Source: Dongia sedimenti (lineage in GTDB: Bacteria > Pseudomonadota > Alphaproteobacteria > Dongiales > Dongiaceae). Taken from it: a DNA stretch of 64,000 bases. Position 1 is the stretch's first letter, and every line of letters begins with the position of its first letter. The stretch lies in NCBI GenBank assembly GCA_030715195.1, contig JAUYVI010000004.1:692415-756414 (forward strand). Direction: 5' to 3'. The translations under genes and the position numbers were made by a program. Shown here in pieces: positions 45,792 through 54,773 of the stretch. The notes under the pieces were generated by a model, which was given only the letters and a program-made list of their open reading frames with translations, had not been told where the DNA came from and did no database searches.

Positions 45792-45847
45792 ACCCCGCCA
45801 AATTTCCCAGTCTGCGAGACAAACCCTGTCGCCCGTGCGGCGACGGT

Positions 45848-45881
45848 TCTCCTGAAGACGACAGCATTCTGAAACAGGAGA
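45848..45881 (+). promoter_or_regulatory. Anti-Shine-Dalgarno hairpin in RTX1 leader
   Basis: TCTCCTG (45848-45854) is complementary to CAGGAGA (45875-45881), which contains the ribosome site of RTX gene 1. The loop is 20 bases. Pairing would hide the ribosome site, as in many translationally controlled messages. Confidence 0.5.
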
Positions 45882-45887
45882 CCAACC

Positions 45888-47162
45888 GTGGCTTTGCTCA
45901 AGCTTGAACCGCTGCTGACCCAGACGACCATCGACCTGACCCTGATGGGCTATTACCGCACTTTCGATTTCTACAAGAAGGGCACCTCCGCTGCCGACAC
46001 GCTGAACGGGACCGTCTGGGACGACAAGCTGGAGGGCGGCGCCGGCGATGACCTGCTGATCGGATCGATCGGCAACGACTGGCTGAGCGGCGGCGCCGGA
46101 GCCGACACCATGATCGGCGGGGAGGGCCACGACGTGGCCAGCTACATCGACTCGCCGTCGGGCGTCCGGGTGAACCTCGACGAGGGCATCGGGCGGGATT
46201 TCGATTGGACCGATGCGGACAAGTCGTCCCACTCGATCGGCGACATCCTCTCGGAAATCGAGCAGGTCAACGGTTCGCAATACCGGGACTACATCGAAGG
46301 CAATGATTCCGCCAACGACCTCTATGGCTACGGCGGCGATGATTATCTCTTTGCCGCGGAAGGCGATGACAACGTCTTCGGCATGCAGGGCGAGGACTAT
46401 ATCCACGGCGGCTCCGGCAACGACACGCTGGACGGCGGCGCGGGCGAGGACGACATCAGTGGCGGTTGGGGCGACGACACGATTTACGGCGGCGCCGGCA
46501 ACGACGACCTCGTCGGCGGCGCCATCCCAGGCGTGCCCTCGAACGGCGAGAGCGACACCAACCACATCTACGGCGGGACCGGCGACGACACGATCACCGG
46601 CGGCTCGGCGCGCGACTATCTCTACGGCGAGCAGGGCGACGACGAAATCGACGGCGGCAAGGGCAATGACAGCCTGGTCGGCGGCGATGGCGGCGACATC
46701 CTGCTGGGCGGCCAGGGCAACGACACCATCCTCGGCGATGCCGGCGAGGACATCCTCAATGGCGAAGAGGGCAACGACTTTCTCTCGGGGGATGCCGACG
46801 ACGACATCATCAGCGGCGGCGCCGGCGTCGATACCTATTGGGGCGGCAGCGGCGACGACATTCTATACGGCGACGACAAGGCGCTGAAGACCGCCGATAT
46901 CTTCCAGTTCAGCGTCTTCGGCGACAACGGCGACGACCAGATCTTCGAATTCGACCGCTTCAACGACGTCATCCAGCTCATGGGTGCGACGAAGAACGGC
47001 GGCGATGTCGGCGTCAGCCATACCGCGGACGGCTGGCTGCAGCTCGACTTCGAAGGCGGCGGCTCCGTGAGCTTCGTCGGTAACACCGACTTGGCCAACG
47101 TCCAGACCATGACCCACCTCAACTTCCTCGCCAACGTCCAATACGCCGACGGCATGGCCTGA
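45888..47162 (+). CDS. RTX calcium-binding protein 1
   Basis: A 424-residue acidic protein without an N-terminal signal peptide. The N-terminus has LTLMGYYRTFDFYKKGT. A run of RTX nonapeptides (GGxGxDxLx type), such as LEGGAGDDLLIG, SGGAGADTMIGG and YGGAGNDDLVGG, fills about residues 40-325 in two or three blocks, giving a Ca2+-bound beta-roll. The C-terminal 90 residues (GWLQLDFEGGGSVSFVGNTD, TMTHLNFLANVQYADGMA) end in a hydrophobic stretch like a type I secretion signal. The start is GTG, with CAGGAG seven bases upstream. No secretion ATPase is in the window. It leads a likely operon with RTX gene 2. Confidence 0.9.
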   Translation: MALLKLEPLLTQTTIDLTLMGYYRTFDFYKKGTSAADTLNGTVWDDKLEGGAGDDLLIGSIGNDWLSGGAGADTMIGGEGHDVASYIDSPSGVRVNLDEGIGRDFDWTDADKSSHSIGDILSEIEQVNGSQYRDYIEGNDSANDLYGYGGDDYLFAAEGDDNVFGMQGEDYIHGGSGNDTLDGGAGEDDISGGWGDDTIYGGAGNDDLVGGAIPGVPSNGESDTNHIYGGTGDDTITGGSARDYLYGEQGDDEIDGGKGNDSLVGGDGGDILLGGQGNDTILGDAGEDILNGEEGNDFLSGDADDDIISGGAGVDTYWGGSGDDILYGDDKALKTADIFQFSVFGDNGDDQIFEFDRFNDVIQLMGATKNGGDVGVSHTADGWLQLDFEGGGSVSFVGNTDLANVQTMTHLNFLANVQYADGMA

Positions 47163-47230
47163 TCCGGCCGCGGCGTCTCGAGCGCTCTAACACTGCAAAC
47201 ACGCAACTTCATACACACAGGAGAATGACC

Positions 47231-48463
47231 ATGCCCAATCCGGACATCTTTCAGAAGTGGTTCGACCTCCATCTGATGGGGGCCTATCGCACCTTCGACA
47301 CCACAAAATACGGCACCGCGAATAGCGAGGCCCTGGTCGGCGGCAATCTCAACGACGCGCTCTATGGCAATGGCGGGGCCGACATCCTCCATGGCAACAA
47401 GGGCGACGACTGGCTGGACGGCGGCGCCGGCGGCGACATCCTCAACGGCGGCGACGGCTATGACGTCGCCAGCTATATCAACTCCCCCGACGGGGTCTAC
47501 TTCGACCTGCTGTACGGGACCCAGGCCGGCGACAACAACGACGCCAACAACGTCGAATCCGAGGCCAAGGGCGATACCTTCGCCAACATCGAGCAGTTCA
47601 ACGGCTCGGTCCATGCCGACACCATGTTCGGCAACAACGACGCGAATGCCTTCTACGGCTATGACGGCGACGACTACTTGGTCGGCCGCGGCGGCGTGGA
47701 CACGATCCACGGCATGCAGGGCGTGGACAAGATCTACGGCGGCACCGAGGGCGACTATCTCTACGGCGAGGGCGGCGACGACACGATCCACGGCGAGGCC
47801 GGCGATGACCAGATCGACGGTGGCAGCGGCCGCGACTGGCTTTACGGCGAAGGCGGGATCAACACGATCAACGGCGGCGCCGGTAACGACATGATCTACG
47901 GCGGTGCCCAGGTCGATTATCTCGATGGCCAGAGCGGCGAAGACACCCTGAAGGGCGCCGGCGGCAACGATTGGATCTATGGCGAGGCCAACGACGACGA
48001 GATGTGGGGCGAAGCCGGCAACGACTATCTGTTCGGCGGCGAGAACAACGACTGGCTCAACGGCGGCGAGAACGACGACTTTCTCAACGGCGGCGACGGC
48101 GACGACATCCTCCACGGCGAAGGCGGCAACGACTACTACTATGGCGGAGCCGGCAACGACATCTTCTTCGGCGACGTGCCGTACCTGAATGGCAAGGATG
48201 TCTTTGCGTTCGACGTGACCGAGGATACCGGCGACGACTATCTTGCGATGTTCGACGCCAAGCTCGACACATTGGAGCTCATTGGCGCCAAGCTCGACGA
48301 CGGCAGCGTGACGGTCAGCCACAACAGCGACGGCTGGCTGCAGCTGAATTTCGCGGGCGGGGGGACGCTGACGTTCGAGGACAACCCGACCATGAATGCC
48401 ATCCAGAACGTCGGCCAGCTCAACCAGGTCTGCAACGTGCAATACGACAACGCCCTGGCGTAG
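47231..48463 (+). CDS. RTX calcium-binding protein 2
   Basis: A 410-residue homologue of RTX gene 1: N-terminal DLHLMGAYRTFDTTKYGT, nonapeptide blocks such as GGAGGDILNGGDGYDVASYI and YGEGGDDTIHGEAGDDQIDG, and a C-terminus with GWLQLNFAGGGTLTFEDN. The ATG at 47231 follows CAGGAGA. Only 68 bp separate it from gene 1 and the gap lacks the CRP-type site and leader seen before genes 1 and 3, so it is probably co-transcribed with gene 1. A strong terminator follows. Confidence 0.9.
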   Translation: MPNPDIFQKWFDLHLMGAYRTFDTTKYGTANSEALVGGNLNDALYGNGGADILHGNKGDDWLDGGAGGDILNGGDGYDVASYINSPDGVYFDLLYGTQAGDNNDANNVESEAKGDTFANIEQFNGSVHADTMFGNNDANAFYGYDGDDYLVGRGGVDTIHGMQGVDKIYGGTEGDYLYGEGGDDTIHGEAGDDQIDGGSGRDWLYGEGGINTINGGAGNDMIYGGAQVDYLDGQSGEDTLKGAGGNDWIYGEANDDEMWGEAGNDYLFGGENNDWLNGGENDDFLNGGDGDDILHGEGGNDYYYGGAGNDIFFGDVPYLNGKDVFAFDVTEDTGDDYLAMFDAKLDTLELIGAKLDDGSVTVSHNSDGWLQLNFAGGGTLTFEDNPTMNAIQNVGQLNQVCNVQYDNALA

Positions 48464-48477
48464 GCGAGAGAGTGAGC

Positions 48478-48513
48478 GGGCGGCGGGGCGTCAACCCCGC
48501 CGCCCTTTCTTTC
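48478..48513 (+). terminator. Rho-independent terminator after RTX gene 2
   Basis: GGGCGGCGGGG (48478-48488) pairs perfectly with CCCCGCCGCCC (48495-48505) across a 6-base loop and is followed by TTTCTTTC. It closes the RTX1-RTX2 transcript. Confidence 0.93.
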
Positions 48514-48621
48514 ATTGGCGCTGAGCCCGCGGTTAGCCTGACCGCAAACTATGATGTGCGGAATCTTCCCTCGAATCCCTGAAATTCTGCGGCGTGTAGC
48601 GACTTGAGCCGGTCTTTTTGC

Positions 48622-48635
48622 GTGATGCCGGTCAC
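48622..48635. promoter_or_regulatory. CRP-type site upstream of RTX gene 3
   Basis: GTGA-TGCCGG-TCAC, in the same CTTTTTGCGTGA context as the site before RTX gene 1. The centre is about 107 bp from the start codon. Confidence 0.65.
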
Positions 48636-48691
48636 TTTTCTCCCGCTTCCCCGGCATTTGCGCCAAACCGCCTCGATCCACCGGCGACAGA

Positions 48692-48730
48692 TCTCCTGAA
48701 CGACGACAACGCAACTTCCCAATCAGGAGA
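48692..48730 (+). promoter_or_regulatory. Anti-Shine-Dalgarno hairpin in RTX3 leader
   Basis: TCTCCTGA (48692-48699) is exactly complementary to TCAGGAGA (48723-48730), which includes the ribosome site of RTX gene 3. The loop is 23 bases and shares GACGACA with the RTX1 leader loop. Confidence 0.55.
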
Positions 48731-48735
48731 GAACC

Positions 48736-49983
48736 ATGACCTTGCTCAACTTCAATTCTCCCGTCCTTCAGCAGATCGCCGATCTGATGCTGATGGGCTA
48801 TTACCGCACCTTCGACGCGACAAAGACCGGGACCGCTGGCGACGACGTGCTGACCGGCGGCTCCCTGAACGACAAGCTCGAGGGCGGGGCGGGGGCGGAC
48901 ATCCTGATCGGCGCCAAGGGCAACGACTGGCTGGTCGGCGGTGCCGGTGGCGACACAATGACGGGCGGTGATGGATACGACGTCGCCAGCTACATCGACT
49001 CGCCCGACGCAGTCTACGTCGACTTGCACCTGGACTTCTACAGCGACGCCAACCTCGCCAACGGGGTCGAGGCCGACAGCAAGGGCGACTACCTCGACGG
49101 CATCGAGCAGGTCAACGGCTCACTTTACGGCGACGTCATCGTCGGCAATGACGATGCCAACGATTTCTACGGCTATGACGGCGACGACCACCTGGTCGGC
49201 CGCGGCGGCGACGACACGATCTACGGCATGCAGGGCAACGACACCATCTACGGCGGCAACGAAACCGACACTCTTTATGGCGGCGCCGGTGTCGACACGA
49301 TCCACGGCGAAAACGGCAACGATACGATCGACGGCGGTGCCGACACCGACTACCTCTACGGCGAAGGCGGCATCAACACGATCCATGGCGGTGCCGGCGA
49401 CGACACTATCACCGGGGGCAGCGTGACGGACTACCTCTACGGCGACTCCGGCATCGACATCATCTATGGCGGTGGCGGGGACGATTTCATCTACGGCGGC
49501 GAAGCCAAGGATTTCCTGCGCGGCGAGGGTGCCAACGACAAGATCCACGGCGGCGCGGGCAATGACAGCCTGATCGGCGGCGACGGCACCGATTTCCTTT
49601 ACGGCGATGCCGGCGATGACGAGATGCAAGGAGACGGCGGGACCGACGTCTATTGGGGCGGCGAGGGATCGGACAAGATGTGGGGCGACGGCACCGCGCT
49701 CAACACCAAGGACGTCTTCCAGTTCGATGTGTTGGGGCTCAACGGCGACGACGTGATCCTCGATTTCGACCGCAAGAACGACATTCTCGATTTCGGGGAA
49801 GGCGTGCACAACAAGGACGGCAACGTCGGCATCAGCCACACCAACAATGGCTGGCTGGTGCTCGAATTCGAAGGCGGCGGTTCGGTGACCTTCACCGGCA
49901 ATGAGGAAATGGCCCAGGTCACCAGCATGACCCATCTCAACCTGGTCGCCAATGTACAGTACGCCGACGGCCTGGTTGTATGA
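48736..49983 (+). CDS. RTX calcium-binding protein 3
   Basis: A 415-residue homologue of RTX genes 1 and 2: DLMLMGYYRTFDATKTGT at the N-terminus, dense nonapeptides (GGAGADILIGAKGNDWLVGG, YGGAGVDTIHGENGNDTIDG) and the C-terminal GWLVLEFEGGGSVTFTGNEE, TSMTHLNLVANVQYADGLVV. The N- and C-termini are closer to gene 1 than to gene 2. It has its own upstream CRP-type site and leader hairpin, and its own terminator. As in the others, secretion by a type I system is inferred from the C-terminus. Confidence 0.9.
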   Translation: MTLLNFNSPVLQQIADLMLMGYYRTFDATKTGTAGDDVLTGGSLNDKLEGGAGADILIGAKGNDWLVGGAGGDTMTGGDGYDVASYIDSPDAVYVDLHLDFYSDANLANGVEADSKGDYLDGIEQVNGSLYGDVIVGNDDANDFYGYDGDDHLVGRGGDDTIYGMQGNDTIYGGNETDTLYGGAGVDTIHGENGNDTIDGGADTDYLYGEGGINTIHGGAGDDTITGGSVTDYLYGDSGIDIIYGGGGDDFIYGGEAKDFLRGEGANDKIHGGAGNDSLIGGDGTDFLYGDAGDDEMQGDGGTDVYWGGEGSDKMWGDGTALNTKDVFQFDVLGLNGDDVILDFDRKNDILDFGEGVHNKDGNVGISHTNNGWLVLEFEGGGSVTFTGNEEMAQVTSMTHLNLVANVQYADGLVV

Positions 49984-50005
49984 GCGCGCCAGGTTTTCGG
50001 GGGAA

Positions 50006-50045
50006 GGCGGCGGGGCGGGTACCAGCGCTCCGCCGCTGTCTTTTT
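50006..50045 (+). terminator. Rho-independent terminator after RTX gene 3
   Basis: GGCGGCGGGGC (50006-50016) pairs, with one G-U and one mismatch, with GCTCCGCCGCT (50027-50037), followed after a few bases by TTTTT (50041-50045). It lies between the RTX gene 3 stop and the convergent dioxygenase gene. Confidence 0.75.
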
Positions 50046-50767
50046 CAACAGGCCGAGAGGCCCAGTGCTTCGGCCATCTCGCTCGGGATCAACTCGAGCT
50101 GCAGCACCCGCCGGCCGCTGGGATCCGTCGCGCGGCGCGAGCGGTGCAGCAGCAGCGGCGACAGAATGACCGCATCGCCGACCTCGCCGATCAGCGGCAC
50201 CCAGTGTCCGGCGATGGTTGGAATCTCGGCCTGCTCGATCCGCCCGCGGCGATGCGAGCCGGGAAGCACCTCCAGCGGCCCGTCCTCGATCGTGGCGCGA
50301 TCGACGAAGATCCGGCAGTTGCGCATCTTGGCCAGCAGCGCCACCGGCGCTTCCGCCTGCCAGCCGTCCGGCTTGCGGGTGACATGGTCGAAGCCGGGCG
50401 GCAGCGCAACCGACGGGACCGGAATGCTCCGATCCTGATGCGCCGGCACGAACCAGTTGGCATCGGCATCCTTGCGGAACGCGACCGCGCGCAGGATCGC
50501 CATGTCCGGCAACAGCTCCGCAAGCTTGCGCAGGATCGGCTGCATCGGCGGCGACTGCAGGAGGGCGACAAGTTCGTGTCCCGCCCAGCGCCGTCCCGCC
50601 GCGCTGCTCGGGATTCGCGCGAGGACCGGCGCCAGTGCTGTGATCTCGGCGCGATCGAACACGCGCCGCAGCAAGCGATAGCCCGGATCGAACGGATCCG
50701 TGGCGCTGATCGCCGCCGCTACTTCCAAATCGGATTCCCGCTGCCCGGCAGTCCGAGGCTCGTCCAC
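50045..50767 (-). CDS. Phytanoyl-CoA dioxygenase (PhyH) family protein
   Basis: A protein of about 240 residues of the Fe(II)/2-oxoglutarate PhyH type. HQD in [12 protein letters not shown] gives the first His and Asp ligands; a distal His is in [11 protein letters not shown], followed by the Arg that binds 2-oxoglutarate ([10 protein letters not shown]). [15 protein letters not shown] is a family hallmark. The start is uncertain: GTG 50767 overlaps ubiD by 49 bp, TTG 50728 by 10 bp. The substrate is not predictable. It lies downstream of ubiD in the same direction. Confidence 0.8.
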   Translation of the reverse strand: MDEPRTAGQRESDLEVAAAISATDPFDPGYRLLRRVFDRAEITALAPVLARIPSSAAGRRWAGHELVALLQSPPMQPILRKLAELLPDMAILRAVAFRKDADANWFVPAHQDRSIPVPSVALPPGFDHVTRKPDGWQAEAPVALLAKMRNCRIFVDRATIEDGPLEVLPGSHRRGRIEQAEIPTIAGHWVPLIGEVGDAVILSPLLLHRSRRATDPSGRRVLQLELIPSEMAEALGLSAC

Positions 50768-52230
50768 ATCTCGCTGACGCGATCGACCACGTCCTGATCC
50801 ATGCGGATCTGGCGGCCCCATTCGCGCGTGGTCTCGGGCGGAAATTTGTTGGTGGCGTCGAGGCCGAGCTTGCCGCCGAGCCCGCTTTCCGGCGAGGCGA
50901 AGTCGAGATAGTCGATCGGCGTGTCCTCGATGGTGACGATGTCGCGCACCGGATCCATGCGGGTCGAGATCGCCCACATTACGTCCTTCCAGTCGCGCGC
51001 ATCGATATCGTCATCCACCACGATCACGAACTTGGTGTAGATGAACTGCCGCAGGAACGACCAGACGCCCATCATCACCCGCTTGGCATGGCCGGCATAG
51101 GCCTTCTTCATCGAGACGACGGCGATGCGATAGGAGCAGCCCTCGGGCGGCAGCCAGAAATCCTTGATCTCGGGGAATTGCTGCTGCAGCAGCGGAATGA
51201 ACACCTCGTTCAGCGCCTCGCCCAGGATCGACGGCTCATCCGGCGGACGTCCGGTATAAGTCGAGAGATAGATCGGATCACGCCGCATGGTGATGGCGCT
51301 GATGGTGAAGACGGGGAATTTCTCGACCGCGTTGTAGAAGCCGGTGTGGTCGCCATAGGGGCCTTCGTCGCGATAGTCGTCGAGGCTGACATGGCCCTCG
51401 AGCACGATCTCGGCCGAAGCCGGCACCTTCAACGGGACGGTCTTGCAATCGACCAACTCGACTTTCTTGCCGCGCAGCAGGCCGGCGAATTGGTATTCCG
51501 AAACCGTGTCCGGCACCGGCGTGACTGCGGCCAGGATCGTGCCGGGATCGGCGCCGATCACCACCGCGGCTGGGAAGGGCTCGGGCTTCGCCGCCTTCCA
51601 GCGCGCATGGTGCTGCGCGCCGCCGCGATGCTTCAGCCAGCGCATCAAGGTCTGGTTCTTGCCGATCACCTGCATCCGGTAGATGCCGAGGTTGAAGTTG
51701 TCCTCTTTTTTCTTGGCCGGCCCCTTGGTCACAACCAAGGGCCAGGTGATCAGCGGCGCCGGCTCGTTCGGCCAGCAGCCCTGGATCGGAAAGTCGCTCA
51801 AGTCGATCTGGTCTCCCGTCAGCACCACGTCCTGCACAGGCCCATAGCCGACGGTCTTCGGCGTCATCGCCAGCACGGTCTTGACCAGCGGCAGCATCTC
51901 CAGGGCTTCCTTCCAGCCGCCGGGCGGTTCCGGCTGCTTCAGGAAGGCCAGGGTCTCGCCGACCTGGCGCAGCTGGTCGGGCTCGCGGTCCATGCCCCAG
52001 GCCACCCGCTCGACCGTGCCGAACAGGTTGACCAGCATCGGATACTTATAGGCCTTGCCAGTGCGGCGGCTGACCGGCTTCTCGAAGATCACGGCCGGCC
52101 CGCCCTCGGCAATGAGGCGGGTCTGGATCTCGGTCGCCTCCAATTCGGGATCGACCGGCGCCGTCACGCGCTTCAGGCGTCCGGCGGATTCGAGGCGGGC
52201 GATGAAATCGCGCAGGGAATCATAAGGCAT
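50719..52230 (-). CDS. ubiD: UbiD family decarboxylase (4-hydroxy-3-polyprenylbenzoate)
   Basis: A 503-residue prenylated-FMN-dependent decarboxylase. Family motifs are [37 protein letters not shown]-like and ...ALHYLFG. The core signatures [32 protein letters not shown] and [20 protein letters not shown], with Glu near [14 protein letters not shown], are present. It decarboxylates the ubiquinone precursor made by UbiA, also in this window. The start ATG at 52230 begins the usual N-terminus. Confidence 0.94.
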   Translation of the reverse strand: MPYDSLRDFIARLESAGRLKRVTAPVDPELEATEIQTRLIAEGGPAVIFEKPVSRRTGKAYKYPMLVNLFGTVERVAWGMDREPDQLRQVGETLAFLKQPEPPGGWKEALEMLPLVKTVLAMTPKTVGYGPVQDVVLTGDQIDLSDFPIQGCWPNEPAPLITWPLVVTKGPAKKKEDNFNLGIYRMQVIGKNQTLMRWLKHRGGAQHHARWKAAKPEPFPAAVVIGADPGTILAAVTPVPDTVSEYQFAGLLRGKKVELVDCKTVPLKVPASAEIVLEGHVSLDDYRDEGPYGDHTGFYNAVEKFPVFTISAITMRRDPIYLSTYTGRPPDEPSILGEALNEVFIPLLQQQFPEIKDFWLPPEGCSYRIAVVSMKKAYAGHAKRVMMGVWSFLRQFIYTKFVIVVDDDIDARDWKDVMWAISTRMDPVRDIVTIEDTPIDYLDFASPESGLGGKLGLDATNKFPPETTREWGRQIRMDQDVVDRVSEMWTSLGLPGSGNPIWK

Positions 52231-52284
52231 GGCGCGGCGAGACTAGCGGTTTCAGTGGAAGTCGTCACCCGCCCCAGTTACGCC

Positions 52285-52307
52285 ATCGCCGGGCTTGACC
52301 CGGCGAT
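52285..52307. repeat. REP-like palindrome (GGGCTTGACCC core)
   Basis: ATCGCCGGG-CTTGA-CCCGGCGAT forms a perfect 9-bp stem with a 5-base loop. It is one of four such elements in the window sharing the CTTGA/TCAAG loop, a type widespread in alphaproteobacterial gaps. Confidence 0.75.
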
Positions 52308-52328
52308 CTTTCTCAGGCGGATAAAGAC

Positions 52329-53066
52329 ATGATTCCAACCGAGTTCGAAGAGCTGCTCTCACCCGCCGGCCGCCGCGTCCTCAGCGGCCGCGACCCCACG
52401 CTCTGCGGCGCCCTGGCCGATCCGCGCCGCCGCTTCTTTGCCCATGAAGGCCTGATCAAGAAGAGCGCCGCCGAGGCCCTGCGCAAGACGCTCGAGCGCG
52501 AGATGCTGCCGCTGCTGACCGATCTCTCCATGCCGATCCCTCCCGAGACCATCTGGGAGATGCAGCACAACTACGAGGAATGGCTGCCCAAGACCGTGCG
52601 GGTGAAAACCGCCACCCTGGAGTCGAAACGCGCCAAATCTCATGCCCGCGCCAAGGAACTCGGCCTCATCGACCTGCTCTCCTCCGAGAGCTTCGTCGCC
52701 TTCGCCGAAGCCATCGCCGGCCGCAAGCTGAACCGCAAGGGCGGCCAGCAGGTGCTCTGTTATGGCCCCGGCGACTATGCCGGCCCGCACAACGATCACC
52801 ACCCCGAGGACAGGGGCTACGAGAAGGGCTATCTCGACATCCACCTCTCGCTCGGGTCTCCGGCGATCGCGCACCAATATCTGGTCTATGCGAAATCCGG
52901 CCATTTCACCGAGATCGTGCCGGTCCACGGTCTCGGCACGCTCACCGTCTACCGCCTGCCGTTCTGGCATCTGACCACGCCGCTCAAGGCCAAGCCCGGC
53001 CGCGAGAAGGACGCGCGGCGCTGGGTGTTGCTGGGCACGTTCGGGTTCAAGGATGGCGGGCGTTAG
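52329..53066 (+). CDS. Conserved protein with possible 2OG-Fe(II) oxygenase fold
   Basis: A 245-residue cytoplasmic protein. YGPGDYAGPHNDHHPED resembles the first metal-binding HxD turn of 2-oxoglutarate/Fe(II) enzymes; LPFWHLTTPLKAKPGRE near residue 215 could give the distal His and Arg. The N-terminus (LLSPAGRRVLSGRDPTLCGA) is not recognised. No neighbour explains the function. The oxygenase idea is an inference from two motifs. Its stop overlaps the convergent TPR-like gene by 4 bp. Confidence 0.65.
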   Translation: MIPTEFEELLSPAGRRVLSGRDPTLCGALADPRRRFFAHEGLIKKSAAEALRKTLEREMLPLLTDLSMPIPPETIWEMQHNYEEWLPKTVRVKTATLESKRAKSHARAKELGLIDLLSSESFVAFAEAIAGRKLNRKGGQQVLCYGPGDYAGPHNDHHPEDRGYEKGYLDIHLSLGSPAIAHQYLVYAKSGHFTEIVPVHGLGTLTVYRLPFWHLTTPLKAKPGREKDARRWVLLGTFGFKDGGR

Positions 53067-54172
53067 GCCTTCAATCGCTTCAGCCAGACCTTCCCGACAT
53101 CATATTCGAAGGTCCCGCGCTCGCACTTGGTCAGCGCCAGTTCGAGCTCGATGATCGCCTTTGCGGTGGACCGCTCGAGCGCATTCTTCTGGCCAATGTT
53201 GAAATGCCCTTGGCACATGGCCTTGTTCCGCGAATACGGCGGCAGCGCGGCAATGGCGTTCAGCAATTGCGCCTCGGATGCCTCGCCGAGCCGGAAGAGC
53301 ACCGAGATCGTTGCAAATGGCCCGTCGGCAAGTGGCGTGTAGACCTTGAACGCCTCTTTCTGACGCTGGGGATCGATTTCGGCCCGGATCATCGCCGCGT
53401 AAAACAGATTGACGCTCGATCTTGCCGCCAGGCGCTCTAGGGCTGCGGCGGCCGATTGCAGTTCTCCCTGCATGTAGGCATAGACCGCCAATTGGACGGG
53501 CCATCGATTCCGATCGGTCCCGGAAGCGATCAGCCGGTCCATCTCCGCCTTGGCCGCTTCATATCGGCCCAGCCGCCACAGGGCTTCTGCCCGGCTCTCT
53601 TCGACTGCGCGATTGCCTGGGAGCAGGCGCAGCGCCTCGTCCAGGTCCCGCAGGCTGGCCGCTTCCCTGCCAAGCTGGCTTTCGACGATTCCGCGCAGCC
53701 CCAGCCCGATGCCACGTTCCTTGTCCGACGTGCTCATCGCCTGGACGAACCGGTCGCAAGCGCGCAGGCGGCGCTCCGGATCGCGCCAATTCTTGCACGC
53801 GTCCATCGCGGCCTTCGGCGTCAGCGACGCCTCCGACCGTTCCGCGGCGTCTGCCAGGGCGATGATCTTCTTGCCGTTCTCGAAGTAACGGGTCGGGTCG
53901 ATCTCTCCGGCTTTTCGAATGTCGGCTTTCGCCTCCTCGAAGTCACCGCGCGCGAAATGCATGCCGCCGCGAATGGCGTAGGCGTCGCTGAGGAGGGCCG
54001 GACTGAGCCCCGGTGCGGCAATCGCTATCGAGCAGGCGTCAATTCGGTCGTCGATGTCCTGGGTGGTCAGGCAGGCCAGATGAATCTGCTCGGCGGCCGA
54101 TTGCTGTCCACTCGCCGGGGCGGCAAATGCCACAGCGCAGCCGACGATAAGAATCGCAGCGAGACTTCGCAT
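53063..54172 (-). CDS. Secreted TPR-like protein
   Basis: A 369-residue protein with a signal peptide (LAAILIVGCAVAFAAPASGQ). Repeats with TPR character follow: ALLSDAYAIRGGMHFARGDF, EEAKADIRKAGEIDP, and later REAASLRDLDEALRLLPGNR, EALWRLGRYEAAKAEMDRLI. It is probably a periplasmic protein-interaction module. No operon partner is visible: the gene starts close to the repeat at 54.3 kb and ends against the convergent 52329 gene. Function unknown. Confidence 0.75.
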   Translation of the reverse strand: MRSLAAILIVGCAVAFAAPASGQQSAAEQIHLACLTTQDIDDRIDACSIAIAAPGLSPALLSDAYAIRGGMHFARGDFEEAKADIRKAGEIDPTRYFENGKKIIALADAAERSEASLTPKAAMDACKNWRDPERRLRACDRFVQAMSTSDKERGIGLGLRGIVESQLGREAASLRDLDEALRLLPGNRAVEESRAEALWRLGRYEAAKAEMDRLIASGTDRNRWPVQLAVYAYMQGELQSAAAALERLAARSSVNLFYAAMIRAEIDPQRQKEAFKVYTPLADGPFATISVLFRLGEASEAQLLNAIAALPPYSRNKAMCQGHFNIGQKNALERSTAKAIIELELALTKCERGTFEYDVGKVWLKRLKA

Positions 54173-54312
54173 GGCCCCCCCGGTTGTGTATCGTCGACCT
54201 ATCTCGTCTGAAGAAGGCGTGTCAATTGGTGTCTCTCTTCCCCCGGCATGGGACTTCTAGGGGGAGGGTCGGGGAAGTGGGCAAGTCCCGCCGTTATGAT
54301 GGTGGTCACGCG

Positions 54313-54764
54313 CTGCGGCGAAGACCCGCGGCGCGGATCGTGGTATAATCTGTCCGCTGATTGACATGGTGAAATCTGCTGCGCGCACCCCTCGAGCGAG
54401 GTCGCGCCAAATTCTTGCTGCCCTGCAACGCAGACGGGCGTGTGGCTCTGCAACGCAGACCGGCACAGACGGCGTCTGGCCTCCCGATCCCGGTGATCCG
54501 TTGCTGCGCGACGCGGCGAACTTGTACCCAGCTTTTACAGAAGGCTGAATCCACTTCACCCGCTCCAACCCGACAAAGGCATTTGGCGTCAGAGGCTTGA
54601 TCTGTTTTGACGGCTCGGAAAAAGCACAGGGTCGTAAAAGCTGAACGTCGCTCGAGCCTGCTCCGAAGGGCGGAGGTCGTGAGGGCTTCCAACGTTGACC
54701 GGACGTTGACGAAACAAAGAAACGAATGTCCCAACGCAGACCGGGCACAGACCGGGAAAAAACT
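54313..54764 (+). repeat. Interspersed intergenic repeat, copy B
   Basis: The 600-bp gene-free gap 54173-54773 holds a second copy of the repeat seen at 16551. Matching blocks: CTGCGGCGAAGACCCGCGGC, GATCGTGGTATAATC (54337-54351), TTGACATGGTGAAA, CTGCAACGCAGAC (54423-54435), TTTTACAGAAGGCTGAATCC, CGACAAAGGC, GGCTTGA and CGTAAAAGCTGAA. Parts between blocks are diverged. Open frames here (e.g. one starting at 54366) are not conserved through the copies. Confidence 0.7.
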
Positions 54765-54773
54765 GCCTGCGCG

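Noticed and set aside
46040..49700. Periodic repeats that might suggest a CRISPR array or DNA satellite
   Set aside because: The periodicity is the 27-bp coding repeat of RTX nonapeptides; spacers are not unique and the frame is maintained.
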